Below, one piece after another: positions 25,831 through 39,040 of a DNA stretch of 64,000 bases. Origin of the DNA: Emergomyces orientalis (lineage: Eukaryota > Ascomycota > Eurotiomycetes > Onygenales > Ajellomycetaceae). Both the position numbers and the translations under genes were made by a program. Under the pieces are notes generated by a model. That model was not told the origin of the DNA and did not search any database. It saw only the letters and a program-made list of their open reading frames with translations. Location of the stretch: positions 310,001 through 374,000 of the forward strand of contig MOWL01000027.1 in the NCBI GenBank assembly GCA_002110485.1. Direction: 5' to 3'. The number at the start of each line of letters is the position of its first letter. The first letter of the stretch is position 1.

Positions 25831-26246
25831 TGAATCTACATTGAAAGTAGTGAGGTGGATCAAATTCTTCGGTGGGCTATCCTTTGTTCGAATTACAACT
25901 CCACTTTTTTCTTCTATTTATTTGTCGGCCAGGGAATAAAAAATAACATTGGCTGCGCGAGTTCAATTATTAATTTTTTTTTCTTCTTTTTCCCAATTTT
26001 CTCGATACCAATCGGAGGAGGAGGCGATATGATCTACCTTCCGACTTTGCATTTACGCGTTTCTACCTGGGAAGGAATCTTGTGTCGTTTTCCACGACTT
26101 AGAGATGGGACAAAAATATGGAGCACGGGGATTTATGGGTCTGGACTTCATTGAGATATTCCCGTTTTCTCTCTTTGGGTGGTTTTTATGGTAGTAATTT
26201 TCAACAACATGCGTGCATAACGAGTGATTGATAGAATATCATATGA

Positions 26247-26270
26247 TAATGCTAATGCTAATGCTAATGC
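26247..26270. repeat. (TAATGC)4 tandem repeat
   Basis: Four exact hexanucleotide copies in the convergent intergenic region between DCAF4-like and RPC2. Confidence 0.8.
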
Positions 26271-26535
26271 TCACGCCATGTGCTATTTATTTCTATTTTT
26301 ATTTGGCTCGATATTTGAGATAATTATTGCAATGACTACGTTTATTTTACAGTCTGGAGGGTTCCTGAGCACTCCCATACACGAATGTGGATGGAGAAAA
26401 TTGGATATGGAAAACGGGGACGAAATTTATATCAGATGACTGGCCCCTAAATTTCAAACAAATCACACGTAACTTCCTGAAAGTGTCACGTTAATGTATC
26501 CATGAAACATGAGACCATAAAACACATAAACACAT

Positions 26536-29500
26536 CTACATCCCCCTCTCCTCCGGAAACTCATCCGCCAGCTTCAACCTCGCAACGACATTCATACTAA
26601 AAAGCTCTTGAACCAACAACTTAGCCGCATAAGGGATAACCATCTTCACAACCCCGCGCGACGTCTTACACCTCTGACACCACCCTAGGTACCCCATAAA
26701 CCCACAACTCTCACAGACATCCACCTCATGCCGATCAGACGAAATCATCAACCGCTCCAACAACAACTGGCTCGTACCATACGCAATCAGACAATCGCGC
26801 TCCATCTCGCCGAGCCGCAGGCCACCATCGCGCGACCTCCCCTCCGTCGGCTGCCGCGTCAATATCGCCCGCGGCCCTCGCGCCCGCGAATGCATCTTAT
26901 CTTGGACCATATGCTTCAACTTCTGGTAATATATGGGGCCCATAAAGACGTAAGCGGGGAGTGGTTCCCCCGTGATGCCAGAGGTGAGGTAATCTTTGCC
27001 ACCATACGAGAAGCCATGGTCGACAAGAATAGCGGACATTTCCTCAACAGGGCTGCCGCCGAAGGCGGTCCCATAGCCGAACTGGCCAGAGAGAACACCG
27101 GCTTTACCCGCGATGAGCTCGAGCATTTTGCCCACAGTCATGCGCGAGGGAAAACCATGCGGGTTCATGATGATATCCGGGACGACTCCAAGGTCACTGA
27201 AGGGCATATCTGCCTGTTCGGCGATGATGCCGACGACGCCCTTTTGGCCGTGGCGGGAGGAGAATTTGTCGCCGACTTCAGGCACGCGGGTTTGGCGTGT
27301 TTGTACTTTGATGAGTTGGTTTTCGGCCTCGGTGGCGGAGATCATGACTTTGTCGATGTAGCTGGGGTCGGGGAGTTTGTAGGTTTGTGGGGAAGGGATG
27401 TAGGCGATAGGCCTGCCGGCGTCTGAGCCGGTGATGCCGGACGACAGGGCGTTTTCTGGTGTGACTTTGTTGATGTAGACTTCGCCATGGTTTACTTTCT
27501 CGCCTACGGCGGCGAGGCCGTCGTTGTCGAGGAGGGCGTGTTTGCGGATTGGGAGGCCGTTTTCGCGGTCGGGACCCTTAAGTTTGTCCTTTGTGCCGTT
27601 GGAGTAGGATTTGAGGTTTGTTGAGTATTTACGGAAGACCTGGCAGCGACCAAAGCCGCGGTCTACTGAGGCTTTGTTTAGGACGAGAGCATCCTCAATA
27701 TCGTAGCCGGAATAACTCATGACGGCAACTGTGGCGCTTTGGCCGGCGGGGAGCTTGTCGTATTTGACCAGCTCGATTGTTCGCGTTTTCACCATTGGTT
27801 TTTGAGGGTAGACCATGGTGTAGAGGAGGGAATCGATACGTAGGAATTGGTTGTTGGCAATGGCGCCGATGGCTTGTTTACCCATAGCGCACTGGTATGT
27901 ATTTCTGGGAGATTGGTTATGATGTGGGTAAGGGATGAGACCAGCCACAGCGCCAAGGATGGTAAATGGTTCGATTTCCAAATGCGTCGTGCTATCAGTG
28001 ATATCCGCTTCGTAAATGGAAATATACGAATCGTTTTCCTCATTACAATCCAGATACTCCACCAGACCGTGAGCCAAGAAGTCGTCGAATTCCATTGCCC
28101 CCCTCCTGAGGGCCTGGAGGTGGCGGGCGGTTACCTTGGATTTCCCATCTTCAACAATGATTAGCGGACGACATATACGCCCATCGTCCGTTGCTATGTG
28201 CACGGCGCTATGATGGTGATTGATGAAGACGCTGATGAATTCCGAAACCCGCCCCGTCCGCCGCAGCCGTCGGAACGAATTAAGGAAAAACTTTGGCCGT
28301 CGTGTTAAGGCTATGGGGGATCCGTTTAGAAAAATAATATAAGCACCTTGGCCGTGCAACTCGCGGCCACCAACAGTCTGTACATCCTCCGCGCCAAGGG
28401 CGAAAATCAGTTTCCTCACAGGCTCCTCCTCGTCGTTGGTAGTGATATGCGTCATGAGCGCCAAGTTCTTTACAAGACCACAAGCTTCTCCTTCCGGTGT
28501 GTCAGATGGACAAAGCATGCCAAACTGAGACGGCTGCAGAGCTCGAGGTCCCGAGACTTTCCGAGTCTTCTCAAACTGACTCGAAATACGGGTCATCATG
28601 CCTAGCGCGGCGATATAACTTAGTCGACTCAATACATGCGTAACACCAGCTCGCTCCATACGGAAACGTTTCAGACTCCAGTTACCAGTCGAGATGGCGC
28701 GGTTCATACCCTGGGTGATGTGATTTCCGTGTATAGCGACGACACCGTATGCATCAAACTGTTCCGTCCGCACAGGTTTTTTCAGCACTTTATCGATATT
28801 CATTTTAATATCAAACTGAAACTTCTTGAACAGATCCTCAAATAACAATGCCAGAAGCTGACCAGCCAGTTCCAGCCGTTTATTCCCCACATAGTCCCGA
28901 TCATCAACTAGACTGGGATCATGCTTCGCCATCAACACCCGCCGCGCCATATGTGCGACATACAGCGCCTTGGGGCGGAAGTTTAAGTTTTCCACGACAA
29001 CATGGGAGATTATAACTGAGGAAATCGCCTCGATGGCTTCTTGGACATGGTTTCGTCGGGTAACGCCAAAGCTATTCGGTTTGCGGTTGATCTTGATTCT
29101 GCTGCCGATATATTCCAGCGCCTGGTGCTGGGTATATATACCGAGTTTCACAGTCTCCTCGAAATTAATGGCAAAGTCTTCTTGATATGTGCTGTCGATG
29201 CCGGCGACAAGAAGTAACATTTCTTTGTCGGATTGGATACCCATCGCCTTCAGAAGGATGACGATAGGTACATCTTCGTTAAGAACGTTGTGTCTCATGT
29301 ATATCCGCTCCTTTTTCAGGATAATGTAACTCTTCGACTTACGTTCGTTTGAGGAACTGCACACCTGACCGTTAACGCAACTGTCCCAAAGCCGAAAATA
29401 AAAAAGCACAGAACACACCTTGTAACCGAAGCCTGTACAATCTCCTTCTTCAAATCGGTCTCCACAATAACCCGATTCTTGCTAAGCTGTTCTTGTACCA

Positions 29501-30578
29501 AAATGACCTTCTCCGTTCCATTAACAATGAAATATCCACCGGGATCAAGCGGGCACTCCTTCAACAGCTGCATCTCCGCCTCTGATTTATTCGACAAGAC
29601 ACACTTGGAGCTCCGCAGCATCACCGGCATCCGGCCAATCGCGGTCCCATTCCGCTTGACCCGTTGTCTGCCACGAACATATTCGAAATCGACCAGGATC
29701 GGGGCTGCGTAGGTCATATCGCGCAGCCGGCATTCGTTCGGTGTAATTGTGGATGCCACGTCGAATTTGGAGTCTTGTTCTTCGTCTGCCCGTCGAGGAC
29801 TGCCTAGGTAGATATCGTGGAATCTAAAAAGAGAGCGAGTGAAGTAGTTAACTTTAGCAGACGTTTCAAAAACACACATATTCCAATTAAAATAGAAATA
29901 AAATAGAATGTATAAGTACCTGATATAAAAGTTCGGATCGACATCGCTACGAATCTCCGCGCTTGCCTGCACGATCTTCTTCAATTGAACCTCCACGAAG
30001 TAATTATATGAATCGATATGCTGCTTGACTAAGCCCTTGACTTTAAGAAACGCAGGTAGCAGATTCCATTTATCCTGTGCAGTGTTTATCGGATCTGTGA
30101 GGGATTTGCTGTAGTAGAATGGTTTGAGGAGGGCGTCAAAGTCCTACATTTTTCAGCGTTAGCAAATCTGCCGTTACTTTCGCATAATCTGTAGAGGCTT
30201 TCACCACCAACGAGGAAATAAAAAGAAATATATATATAAAGATAACATACATCACCTCCTCTCTTCCCCTTTTTATGATGCGAATGGTCATGCTTATGCG
30301 ACTCCGCCGACTGCGCATGGGGCGGGGCGGGGGCGGCGCCCGGAGCAGAAGGTGCTTTGATGACTGGGGCTGTTTGCGCCGCATGTTTCCGCTTGATGGG
30401 GCTTCCGGGCATAACTGGGAGAGGTAGCGAGCCCGGTTCCTATATGCATGAAATTTGTCAGTCTTATACTACTTGTTGGTATGAAAATGAGCTATAGCGG
30501 AGTTGTATATATATATCTAAAATGGCGATAACGTACCTTGGAGGGGTCCGCTGGAGCTGCTTTTCTTCGCGGAGGCAT
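26536..30578 (-). CDS. RPC2: RNA polymerase III second-largest subunit (C128)
   Basis: Five exons on the minus strand: 30578-30537, 30439-30251, 30143-29920, 29823-29419 and 29356-26536. They give 1226 aa, slightly longer than yeast Ret1 (about 1150) because of a low-complexity N-terminus rich in Pro, Ala and His. The protein is the beta-like subunit of Pol III, which makes tRNAs and 5S rRNA in the nucleus. Seen in order: the protrusion (DFDALLKPFYYSKSL), GGYFIVNGTEKVI, the lobe and fork (GMLCPSDTPEGEACGLVKN), the active-site and hybrid-binding region (GYDIEDALVLNK, GDKFSSRHGQKG, MNPHGFPSRMTVGK), and the C-terminal clamp zinc site CESCG...CQRC (C1168, C1171, C1180, C1183). Pol III rather than Pol I or II is indicated by overall wording such as PSDTPEGEACGLVKNLALMTHITT and the short C-terminus. 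The first coding exon is only 42 nt. Confidence 0.95.
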
Positions 30579-32801
30579 TACCCTCTTTCACGTGCCCTTG
30601 GGGAATTAGACGAGCTGAGAGAGGGAATGGGGTATGTTCATAGGAGAACACAGCCAAGAAATAAGATCATAAATCGTAAGAAGACATGGTTGGTACAGCT
30701 ATATCTCGTTTCCTCATCTTTTGCTCTCCCTCCACATTATTTTTTCCCCCGAGATGGATGACTAACTCTCGTCCCGGAGAATTGGCGCCGAAGTTCCGAA
30801 ATGCTTATGTAATCCATTAATCAGTGGTCCAAGTTTTCCACACGCTAATACATTTACGGAAGATGATCACGTGTTGCATGATCCAAATGACTAAGCCTCG
30901 TCATCATTCCTGAGGGCTTCTTATCAGATCTCAGATTTCAGATATCTACCATCCTCCATATTCACAACTACGAATCACACAGAAACAGCTAGGAAATGGA
31001 CAGGAAACACAGAGCACAACCCTCAAGTCACTATATGGGTACCTAGGTAGCTTGCAAACGCGCTCATCACCCCTATCCCCCTCCGGCCTCTCCCAGTTTC
31101 ATCTCATGCACTTACAACGAAATAGCCCCACCTCTCATCCTCTCCCCGCCCCCTTTTTCGCTCCAATCCGATGAATCTCCACCCCCGCCTCCTTTGGCCA
31201 CCTAGGTTTCTAGGTATCTAGGTAGAACCTGCCCCTCTCAAGAAAAGGACCGTTTTGATGCCCGACAAACAGTTTATCATTCATCAGTTTCACACATCAA
31301 TTGGCTTGTAGCATTGGGCCCTGCTTTTGTTTCTTTTCTATTCTCTTCAACTGGACTTATACTCTTCTGCCGCCGATTTCTGCATACATTCATGCCTAAC
31401 ATACCTAACCCCGCGAAGGAAGATGAACATGTTTTCTTTTTCATCATCTTTTGCTTACATGCCATTTGTCCGAGCGGTTAGATGAGGGAGGGAGGGGTAA
31501 AGGTGAGGAAGTGGATTCTGCAAGCCAAAAAAAAAAAAAGAAAGAAAAAAAAAAAGGGGAGAAACAAAAGGAGATACCCCCGCCATAAACCCCCACTATT
31601 ATAGTCAATATACCCTAATTATCTGGCATCCGGAACTGGCGTTTTACCTTTTTTAACACTAGTAATTCTTCTTAATCTAATCTCCTACTCTAACCATATG
31701 TGTTGTACACACTCTACATACATGCATACTAGCAGTAAGTGCAGACAGAATCCAGAACCCACCATCGCCGCCGCTGTTGATACCGATCTACGCATTATTT
31801 TTTCTTTAATGTAATTGCAGAGACTTTTTTGGAAGTCCTATATACGCGTATCACTGCTCAGCAATCAGTTCCTAAAAGGAGAATTGGTGGGGAAGAATCC
31901 TGAGCCATTTTTTTATATGTTCTTTTTCCCTCGTGGTTTGCGCAAAGGACCAAGTCAATAGTTAAGATCCTGTCTTTCCCATTTTTTTATTTTATTTTAA
32001 TTTTTTGCCAAATGCAGTTGCAGGGGTTTGATTTGACATTTGACAGCGTGACGATTCTGCTGCCGCGGCTGATGGATGATGTCATAGAAAGACCCGGCTA
32101 GAATTCTCTGTAGGTGTAGATGTAATGTAAAGTAGGTATGTGAATATTGTCGTCTGTCGGGTGCAAAATACATGCGGGTCCTGGTTGGGCAATAAGGTCC
32201 GTTTCTATTCGGTGAATATAACGCTACTTAGACAGGGCATTGGGGTGGAAATAAGTTTTCCTGGGATATATTCCAGATAGGGAGAGTTTATTGTCAAAGT
32301 AAAGCAAAGATGAATTAAAGCGAGTAGAAGGGAAAGGGAATGAAATGAGTAACAGACAAGTCTATCTACCGAACCAACGCAGCAGAGTAACATATAAAAC
32401 TGCAAACAGTCCCAATTGAAACAAAAAGCCATCACAAAGAAAAAACACAAGATTCCATGCGTTCATATCCATCCATCCCCGTCCCATTCTCCATTGGATG
32501 GGCGGGGATACCCGCAGCAAAACTGGGGATCCATAACGAAAACAACCATCGTCTCTCACCAATAAGGTGGAAATCCTACCCATGTCTGATCTAGCCCACT
32601 CAGAGTATATATCGTGATCTCAACCGTCCGAAGCCAAACTAACGCGTATCGACCTAACCTCCTCAAATATATGCGCGCCAAGTGTGAAAAATAAATGAAA
32701 ATGCTATTGATATTGTCGCCCAAACCTCGCGCAGATCCACTTACTTTCCGCCATGACCGCCAGCATCGTCGTCATCGTCATCATCATTAACATCATGATT
32801 G
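30579..32801. other. Intergenic, RPC2 promoter side
   Basis: Upstream of RPC2 and downstream of the next minus-strand gene. It contains TACCTAGGTA (31040-31049), a nearby group of related CTAGGT words (31199-31226) and an A/G low-complexity block at about 31528-31560. No gene recognised. A tRNA-like word near 31466 was examined and rejected. Confidence 0.5.
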
Positions 32802-34334
32802 TCATAGAAAGACATCTGGCACATCTTCCTCCCATGTCTCTTGCTGGTCCTGGTCCTGTCCGCGCTCCTGCAGCTGCTTTTGGTCCTCCTGCTCAAGGGA
32901 TTCGTCTTCACTAGTAAGCCCACCGATTACGCTAGGACGACGAGAACCCACCTCACCCTCGCCCTCACCATCCCGACCTAGCCCATGCTCTGTACCCGTG
33001 CCCGTCTCCGTCTGATTCGACGATGACACACTGCATCTCTCATGCGGCAGGTGCTGGCCCAGGTCAAGCAGCAGACGCACTTTAGGAAGCAGAATATCCG
33101 TACCATAGCGCAAAATATTGCATATCGCCCTCTGAAGATCGCGCAGGGCTTTAGTGTCGCTGAGGATGTAGATGGAGAGTAACTCCGTGTTGAATAGGCG
33201 TGCGCTGGTTGATGTACATGTGGCTGTATGACACTGCCTCTGTGATGATTGGGATTGTGCCTTCGCCGCCCGTGGCCTGCCACTAATAGTAATCCAGTGC
33301 ACGTTCAGCCGCGCAATCTGTTGGTCCATGGTTAGCGAGAAGAACCAGGGCTGCGTGTGGTCGAATTGGTGGGTACCGACGGTTCGGTGATGCAGCTCCA
33401 GCACATTGTTCAGGGATATGGCAGCGGCGCTGCTGGCTTCGTCTGTTGCTGTGTGATGGGTACCGCCAGTAGCCACGGAGGTGGATTCGACAGCGAAGAA
33501 GGGGAAGAGGAGGTGGGCATCTGGGCTCGCGTGATTTCTTGCGGGATTGGGACTGGGGGTGGTTTCCGTTTCGGCCTCGTTACCGGACATAGATGCAGAT
33601 GCAGTTGCGGCCGCAGCCGCAGCTGCAGATTCTATAAGTGTGGGGATTATGGCATGTTGGGCGTGCGTGAAAGCGTCATGCGAGAAACCATAGGCTTTAT
33701 CCGGGGTCGGGTCCGGGAGGAAGGGTGCCGTGTGGAAATAAGGCAGTAGGGGAACTGACACGGACTGGGTCCATGGCTGTTTGATTGAATAGGCTAATGT
33801 GGGGTGGAGAGGGTGGTCATCGTCACCATAATCCTCATCATGAAAATGGTCAAGGTTACCACCGGGAGTCAGGCGATTCCCCAGCTCTTCAAATATTTCC
33901 TCTTCTGTTGCGTTCCAGAGACGGCGGGGGAATTTGCTAAGTTCCTGCAGAGCGGCCTCATTACGCAACAGAGTGGAGGCAGTAGAGAGTTCGTTTTCTA
34001 CCGTAATGACCTGCCTAGCCTTCTGCATCAAAGACACTGGCGGCTCATTGCGGTATATGCAAATTCCGCGATAATCCAGGGGAGTCTGGTAGCACAGACT
34101 CTCTGATGACGCAACCGAGACGCCTGAAAGGCTCTGGATGGATGAGAAGCAGTGGGGGACGATGCTGGCGGATTCGTTGGGGAATGGTGGGATTAGGATG
34201 CCACTATCTAGAGAGGGCGTAAAAGGCCAGGATGAAGTGTCTACCCAATGTTCGATGGGGCTGCCTTTCCTTTGTACATGGTTATAATTGTTGTCGTAGT
34301 GATCCTGAAGATGATCGTGATGATGGTTGCCCAT
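32802..34334 (-). CDS. Fungal protein with degenerate PD-(D/E)XK-like region
   Basis: Single exon, 510 aa, ATG at 34334. The layout matches a family of fungal proteins with a C-terminal PD-(D/E)XK-like fold (the DUF7924 type). An N-terminal 'SPIEHWVDT...WP' block is followed by a DYRGICIYRNEPPVS segment, then TPDKAYGFSHDAF (the 'PD' strand), then LLFPFFAVEST (the position of the ExK strand), and a helical region. The catalytic Lys expected after FFAVE is Thr, so nuclease activity is unlikely. An Ala run (ESAAAAAAATASAS), a His/Asp-rich N-terminus and a Gln/Glu/Asp-rich C-terminus flank the core. The family assignment is from memory of the pattern and moderate. No function is established for these proteins. 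Upstream and downstream neighbours are distant. Confidence 0.6.
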   Translation of the reverse strand: MGNHHHDHLQDHYDNNYNHVQRKGSPIEHWVDTSSWPFTPSLDSGILIPPFPNESASIVPHCFSSIQSLSGVSVASSESLCYQTPLDYRGICIYRNEPPVSLMQKARQVITVENELSTASTLLRNEAALQELSKFPRRLWNATEEEIFEELGNRLTPGGNLDHFHDEDYGDDDHPLHPTLAYSIKQPWTQSVSVPLLPYFHTAPFLPDPTPDKAYGFSHDAFTHAQHAIIPTLIESAAAAAAATASASMSGNEAETETTPSPNPARNHASPDAHLLFPFFAVESTSVATGGTHHTATDEASSAAAISLNNVLELHHRTVGTHQFDHTQPWFFSLTMDQQIARLNVHWITISGRPRAAKAQSQSSQRQCHTATCTSTSARLFNTELLSIYILSDTKALRDLQRAICNILRYGTDILLPKVRLLLDLGQHLPHERCSVSSSNQTETGTGTEHGLGRDGEGEGEVGSRRPSVIGGLTSEDESLEQEDQKQLQERGQDQDQQETWEEDVPDVFL

Positions 34335-37300
34335 TAGCTCTATAGTGTCTTCCGCCGGAGGGCCTCTTGTTTGATCTATATCATGGATACGATGTTAGTT
34401 GCAGTTGATCAGTCAGGTCAGCTTTGGTTTGGTGCGTGGGGCGGTGGTAGGGGAATGTACTAACCCATATATTTATTTGAGGTATGTATGTTTTAAAGGT
34501 CAACAGGGGAATATTTTAACAAGTTCCCGATATCAAAAACTCAAAGAGAGGGTTTCCTTTTTATCGAAAAGATAAGAAATGAGGTTATAAAGTCCGCCAT
34601 GCATGAGTTCATCTCATCTAGCTTATTTAAATATAACCACATCACCCTGATATTTGAGAAGTTTCTTGCAACTGGCATAATGTGCTCATATGGCACGTCG
34701 TCACATTTCTGTGTGTTGTTCTCTCACCCTCTATAGGGGTAGTAGTTAGCTAGTATGTTGGCTATGTCTGAAATGCTGGGGCGAACTGTAGTTAGTTGAC
34801 CAGCACATGCCTCTAGAACTTGTGGGTAGGAGAGTCATAATAGCAGCAACTGATATTGAACAGAAAACAAGTATTGCCCTGCTATTCAATAGAGTGGCCA
34901 TAATGATGAGAAAATGATGAAGGACACATGGCAAGGAGAACCACATCATCATGTGATATCTCAACATTCACCATAGATATCCAGGCAATATAAACATGTA
35001 AAAGAAATAATTGCTGCCCTTCCAGAGTAAAGAATAACAGCAACACCGATTACTTCTCCATTAAAGTTTATCATTCAAACTCAATTCACATCTAAGTTAA
35101 GGTTCCCCTGTTAACTTAACCGTTTTCATTCTGTATAAAAAGGGGCAGACAAAGGGGGAAGAAGCGCAAACCAAAATAAGAAACTCGCCACCTTTATTAT
35201 TTGTTCAGTGATATCCAATATCAGCTAACCTCCATAGAGCTCTTTAAACCTTTCTTCTCCCCCGTATCCCCACATCGAATGTCCTTGAATGCAAGCTACT
35301 GCGGCTACACCGCTGGTTTGGACGCCCTGCATGGGCGATTGGCGGCGGATAAAACCCCCCAATTGAATATTGAAACGTGCTAGACACGCAGAGAAACAGC
35401 TCAGAAGGATGTCGTTCCACAGTGTATGATTACCAAAAAATGGGAAATTTTTCTCTTTGTCGGGGATGAATAATGACATTTTATGTATCGGTAGGCGGTT
35501 ATTTTGCCATGGTTGTTACCGTTACATTGAATTAAAAAAAATGAGGTAGTTACGCTTTGTGCAGTACATAACTGCGATTAACCTCACTTTAGGGTCTTCC
35601 AGTGACTCCTAACTCGAAACCCGGACAGAAACACCCATTCTTCGTTTCCGAGCCAATCAATTTTGTTAAATTTTATTTCCCTATCGCTTATACTGCAAAT
35701 TCCCCGTTACACCACGGGTTTGGCCGATTGATTCAAGTAAGTAAATTATACTCAATGAAACGAGAGAGAGAATTATGGGAGGGGATTATTTGGGAAATCC
35801 TAAACATAGTTAGTAACCTACTCCGTAATGCTGCAGTAAAATAGCTGTTGTTCGATACCAAAAAGAAAATAAATAATAATAATAATTCCAGAAATAGAGC
35901 ACTGTTGTGGTCAATGGATGGCATCAACTCGACAGAAATCCCGTCAGATGGTCCGATTAAACTACTTACAGGCTAGCTCGGTGATGCCACTGCGCTTCCC
36001 TCGTCCGTTCCGCTGCATATGTGAATCCAGCCTGCATGATGCGGAGACCCAAAGGCCAAGAGATGAGCCCACTTTCCGAGCGAGCCTGCATATAGCTCGG
36101 AGGTATCGCACGAAAACAGCCTGGAACCAACTTCGTGGCAAGCTCATGTTTGAGGACGTGTTCTTGAGAAACTGGGTAGGCAGTCATTTTTGCTGTGCCC
36201 TTTATTTGCTACCAGCTGTTAGATCAATGACCGAATTATTTTGGCCCCTTGAATGATTAGTACGGTTTATCCGGTAGTTATCCCACTGTACAGCACATGG
36301 CGCATCGCATGCCCGCATCTTAGCCAAGTCCCTCAAAGTTTCCCAAAATTTTAGTTATCTGCGGGGGAAATGGTGAGTGGCTGGTCGCGTGGGGGGAGGG
36401 GAAGAAGTTAAACCCAATTAAGTGTCTGTGATGGGCCCCGTAAGCGCGGGGAAATGAAACGAAACGAAAGAAAAGAAAAAGGTCGGGCCAGTGACAAAAA
36501 CTCGCCAATTCAACTGAACCATAGATGTAACTGTTAAAACATGTACGGGGTTGCTGTCCATGTATCTGCAGTTGTGTCGTGGCGGCGGATAGGTGAACAA
36601 TGCCATTGGGCTGATTTTTGAGGACACACGAGGGGAAACCCACTTGAGCGAAGGGGACGAGGGAAAATAACAGACAGAGGCCCAAAAAGAAAAAAAAAAG
36701 TTGAGAGATAAGTTAACTAGGCCAAGCTATGTTTTTTTCTGTTGAGATGCCTTTCTCGATGAATTTTCAGCCACTCACATACGTTAAGTTATCTTGTAGT
36801 TACGGGCTTTTTAAGTGCAGAGTACGGTTTAAGTACCTACTAGGTAGTTGCCAGAGAACGAACTGCCCTGGGTAAGAAAGCACTGGCTGGCCTGGATTTA
36901 TTGTTCATTATTGCGTGATGATGAAGAAACTAACAAATGATAGTCAGATAAATATGGGGAATTGGAATGGGCGAGGAAATGTATCATGTGTGCAGGATGT
37001 CGGTTTATGCCAGATGTGGAGTCACAGTAACTAGTCAATCATCTCCCACCAACAGCAAGCTGGGAGAAACCATGAAAAGTTGCTGCTTCGGTAGTTAGAT
37101 AGCTCGTTGAATCCAGTACATATAACTAGTAATCAATAAGAACAAGAAAGAGAAACGAAAAAATCACAAGATCATTTTCATCGCCACTGCTTTGCATACA
37201 ACATGGGGAGGGATGTTCCAATTCAACCTTTTTTTTCCCCATCTTTCAAAAACCAGCCAGTTAGGAACAAATTAATAATTCTAGGCTTACCCTTTTTTAT

Positions 37301-38032
37301 CCTCACTTATCCAGCGGCAGCAATTTTCCCAGCAGGCAGCGCACAGGCAGCTAAGCCGAAGCCTAGCCTACTGACAGTCCCCCTGTTTAGCCTATATTCT
37401 CCCGAACCCAACCCCAAGCCGATTGGCCTGCAGGTCCCATCAGGCTCAAATCCCAATCCGCATCAACCACTCAACAGAAAACACACCCATAATTGGCCAT
37501 CGCTTCTGAGCTGTTTGAACCCGGGCCTAATGTGCCAGTCTTCGAGCGAGCCTGCAGGACTCAAAGAAAAGGGAGTGAACTTCCTTTTTTTATAAAAATT
37601 AAATAAATAAAGAATACAAAAGACAAAGCACTTTAAAAGAAGCACGAGGGGGAGATGCAGAAGACCGAAGATAGAAGATGCCCCATTTCTCTCACTGGCA
37701 AAACCCACCCTTGTCCCGCTACTCAGGGAGTGACTTGCAGCTTTCAAAAAAGATCGTAAAACAATGATAAATAATATAGCTGATTGGCGTTAGAGAGAGA
37801 GTGGAAGGGGGGCGGGAGGAAATGGCCAGGAACTGGATTGTGCCATTTGCGCCATTGCGCATTGGTGATTGGGGGGATTGGCGGATGGGGAACAGGGGGA
37901 ATTTGAGATGGAGCTACTCAGCAGCTTCCACGTCGGGCAGGGCTGTATTCATGTATCCTGTATGCGGTCCAGTGCTGCATTTATAGGTTATAGTGCACAT
38001 GTACAGACATGCACATAAAAGGACATACAAGG

Positions 38033-38055
38033 ATATATATATATATATATATATA
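38033..38055. repeat. (AT)n microsatellite
   Basis: An alternating A/T run of 23 nt followed by GTATAGTATAG. Ordinary microsatellite in intergenic DNA. Confidence 0.8.
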
Positions 38056-39016
38056 GTATAGTATAGACGTGAAGAAATAATGGGAATTGTATATTTGCTC
38101 ATAGTTAGAAAGTGCAGGTAAGTTTTCGGACGAGACTGGCGACACGTTCAATTCAATTCGGAGCGTCTTTAAGAGAGAAATAAGAGAAGGGGCAGCATTG
38201 GGGGCAAGCAGATAAGGGTCAATGGTACAGCTCGCAGGGGGTGTGTGGGCAGGGAGCTTTGAATGGAGGGGAAACAAGCGGTGACCCCTCAGTGGATGCA
38301 GGTAACGGGTACTTTTTTGCTGCCCAACAGAACAGCGAAACATCACTTTGGTCCCCCGCCAACGCCCAAACCCAACCAAGCCCGGGCTCAAGCTCAAGCC
38401 CAAACAAACACATAACGCAAAGAAAAGCCAGGACGGCAATGCCCGCATCTCAGGGAAGAGCACGCATGGTAGACGAAAACAAACAAAAAAAAAATGTTCA
38501 GTACAGTACGCAGTATGTACATACAAGGGAAAGGGGAAAGGGGAAAAGAAAAAGGAAAAAAGCCCACAGAGCACATACCTCATAGATAGTTTTCGTCGAA
38601 AGTGGCCACGGATTAGTCCATTTCAGTGGAGGTTTTTCCCTGCAGCGCAGGGCAAGGTTTAGAGTTACTGCTCACGGCCCCTTTCAATCTGACAATGAGA
38701 GCTGTACTAAATGTATTGTAAATGCTCCAGCCTCCGGGTTGTACAGTACATAACATAACCCCGCCATTTCGGTGCACTGTTGAACCTGCAGATATAAAGC
38801 AATCGTGGTTGATGATTATTGCTGTTCAAACCACGGCGGGCCAATCCAAAGCCCTTCCGCTCTCTTTTTCCTGTAGTACAGAGGGAGTACTTGTAAAGCG
38901 GATTTAGCATCCGCTATCTTAGACGCATCTCTATTTTCCCTCCGTTTGTAGTTTCTTTTTTTGCCTTTCTCTGTTTCATCTTGATATTTCCCTCGTCTTC
39001 TTCCCGGTTTTCCTTT

Positions 39017-39040
39017 TCTCTCTCTCTCTCTCTCTCTCTC
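39017..39040. repeat. (TC)12 microsatellite
   Basis: Twelve TC dinucleotides within a larger pyrimidine-rich region upstream of the PUF4-like gene. Confidence 0.8.

Larger units (their letters stand above)
25807..26535. other. Convergent 3' intergenic
   Basis: Space between the 3' ends of the DCAF4-like gene (plus) and RPC2 (minus). It contains a perfect 16-bp palindrome right after the DCAF4 stop (25815-25830) and four tandem copies of TAATGC (26247-26270). No gene seen. Confidence 0.55.

Noticed and set aside
26728..27426. 232-codon plus-strand frame inside RPC2
   Set aside because: Antisense shadow of conserved RPC2 coding sequence.
31449..31515. tRNA-like word TTTGTCCGAGCGGTTAGA resembling the D-arm of a Ser/Leu tRNA
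   Set aside because: No matching acceptor stem, anticodon arm or T-arm (GGTTCRANYCC) follows at the right spacing.
37203..37595. 130-codon frame starting with Met and a hydrophobic stretch
   Set aside because: No domain, Pro/Asn-rich non-coding-like composition, no splice or promoter support.
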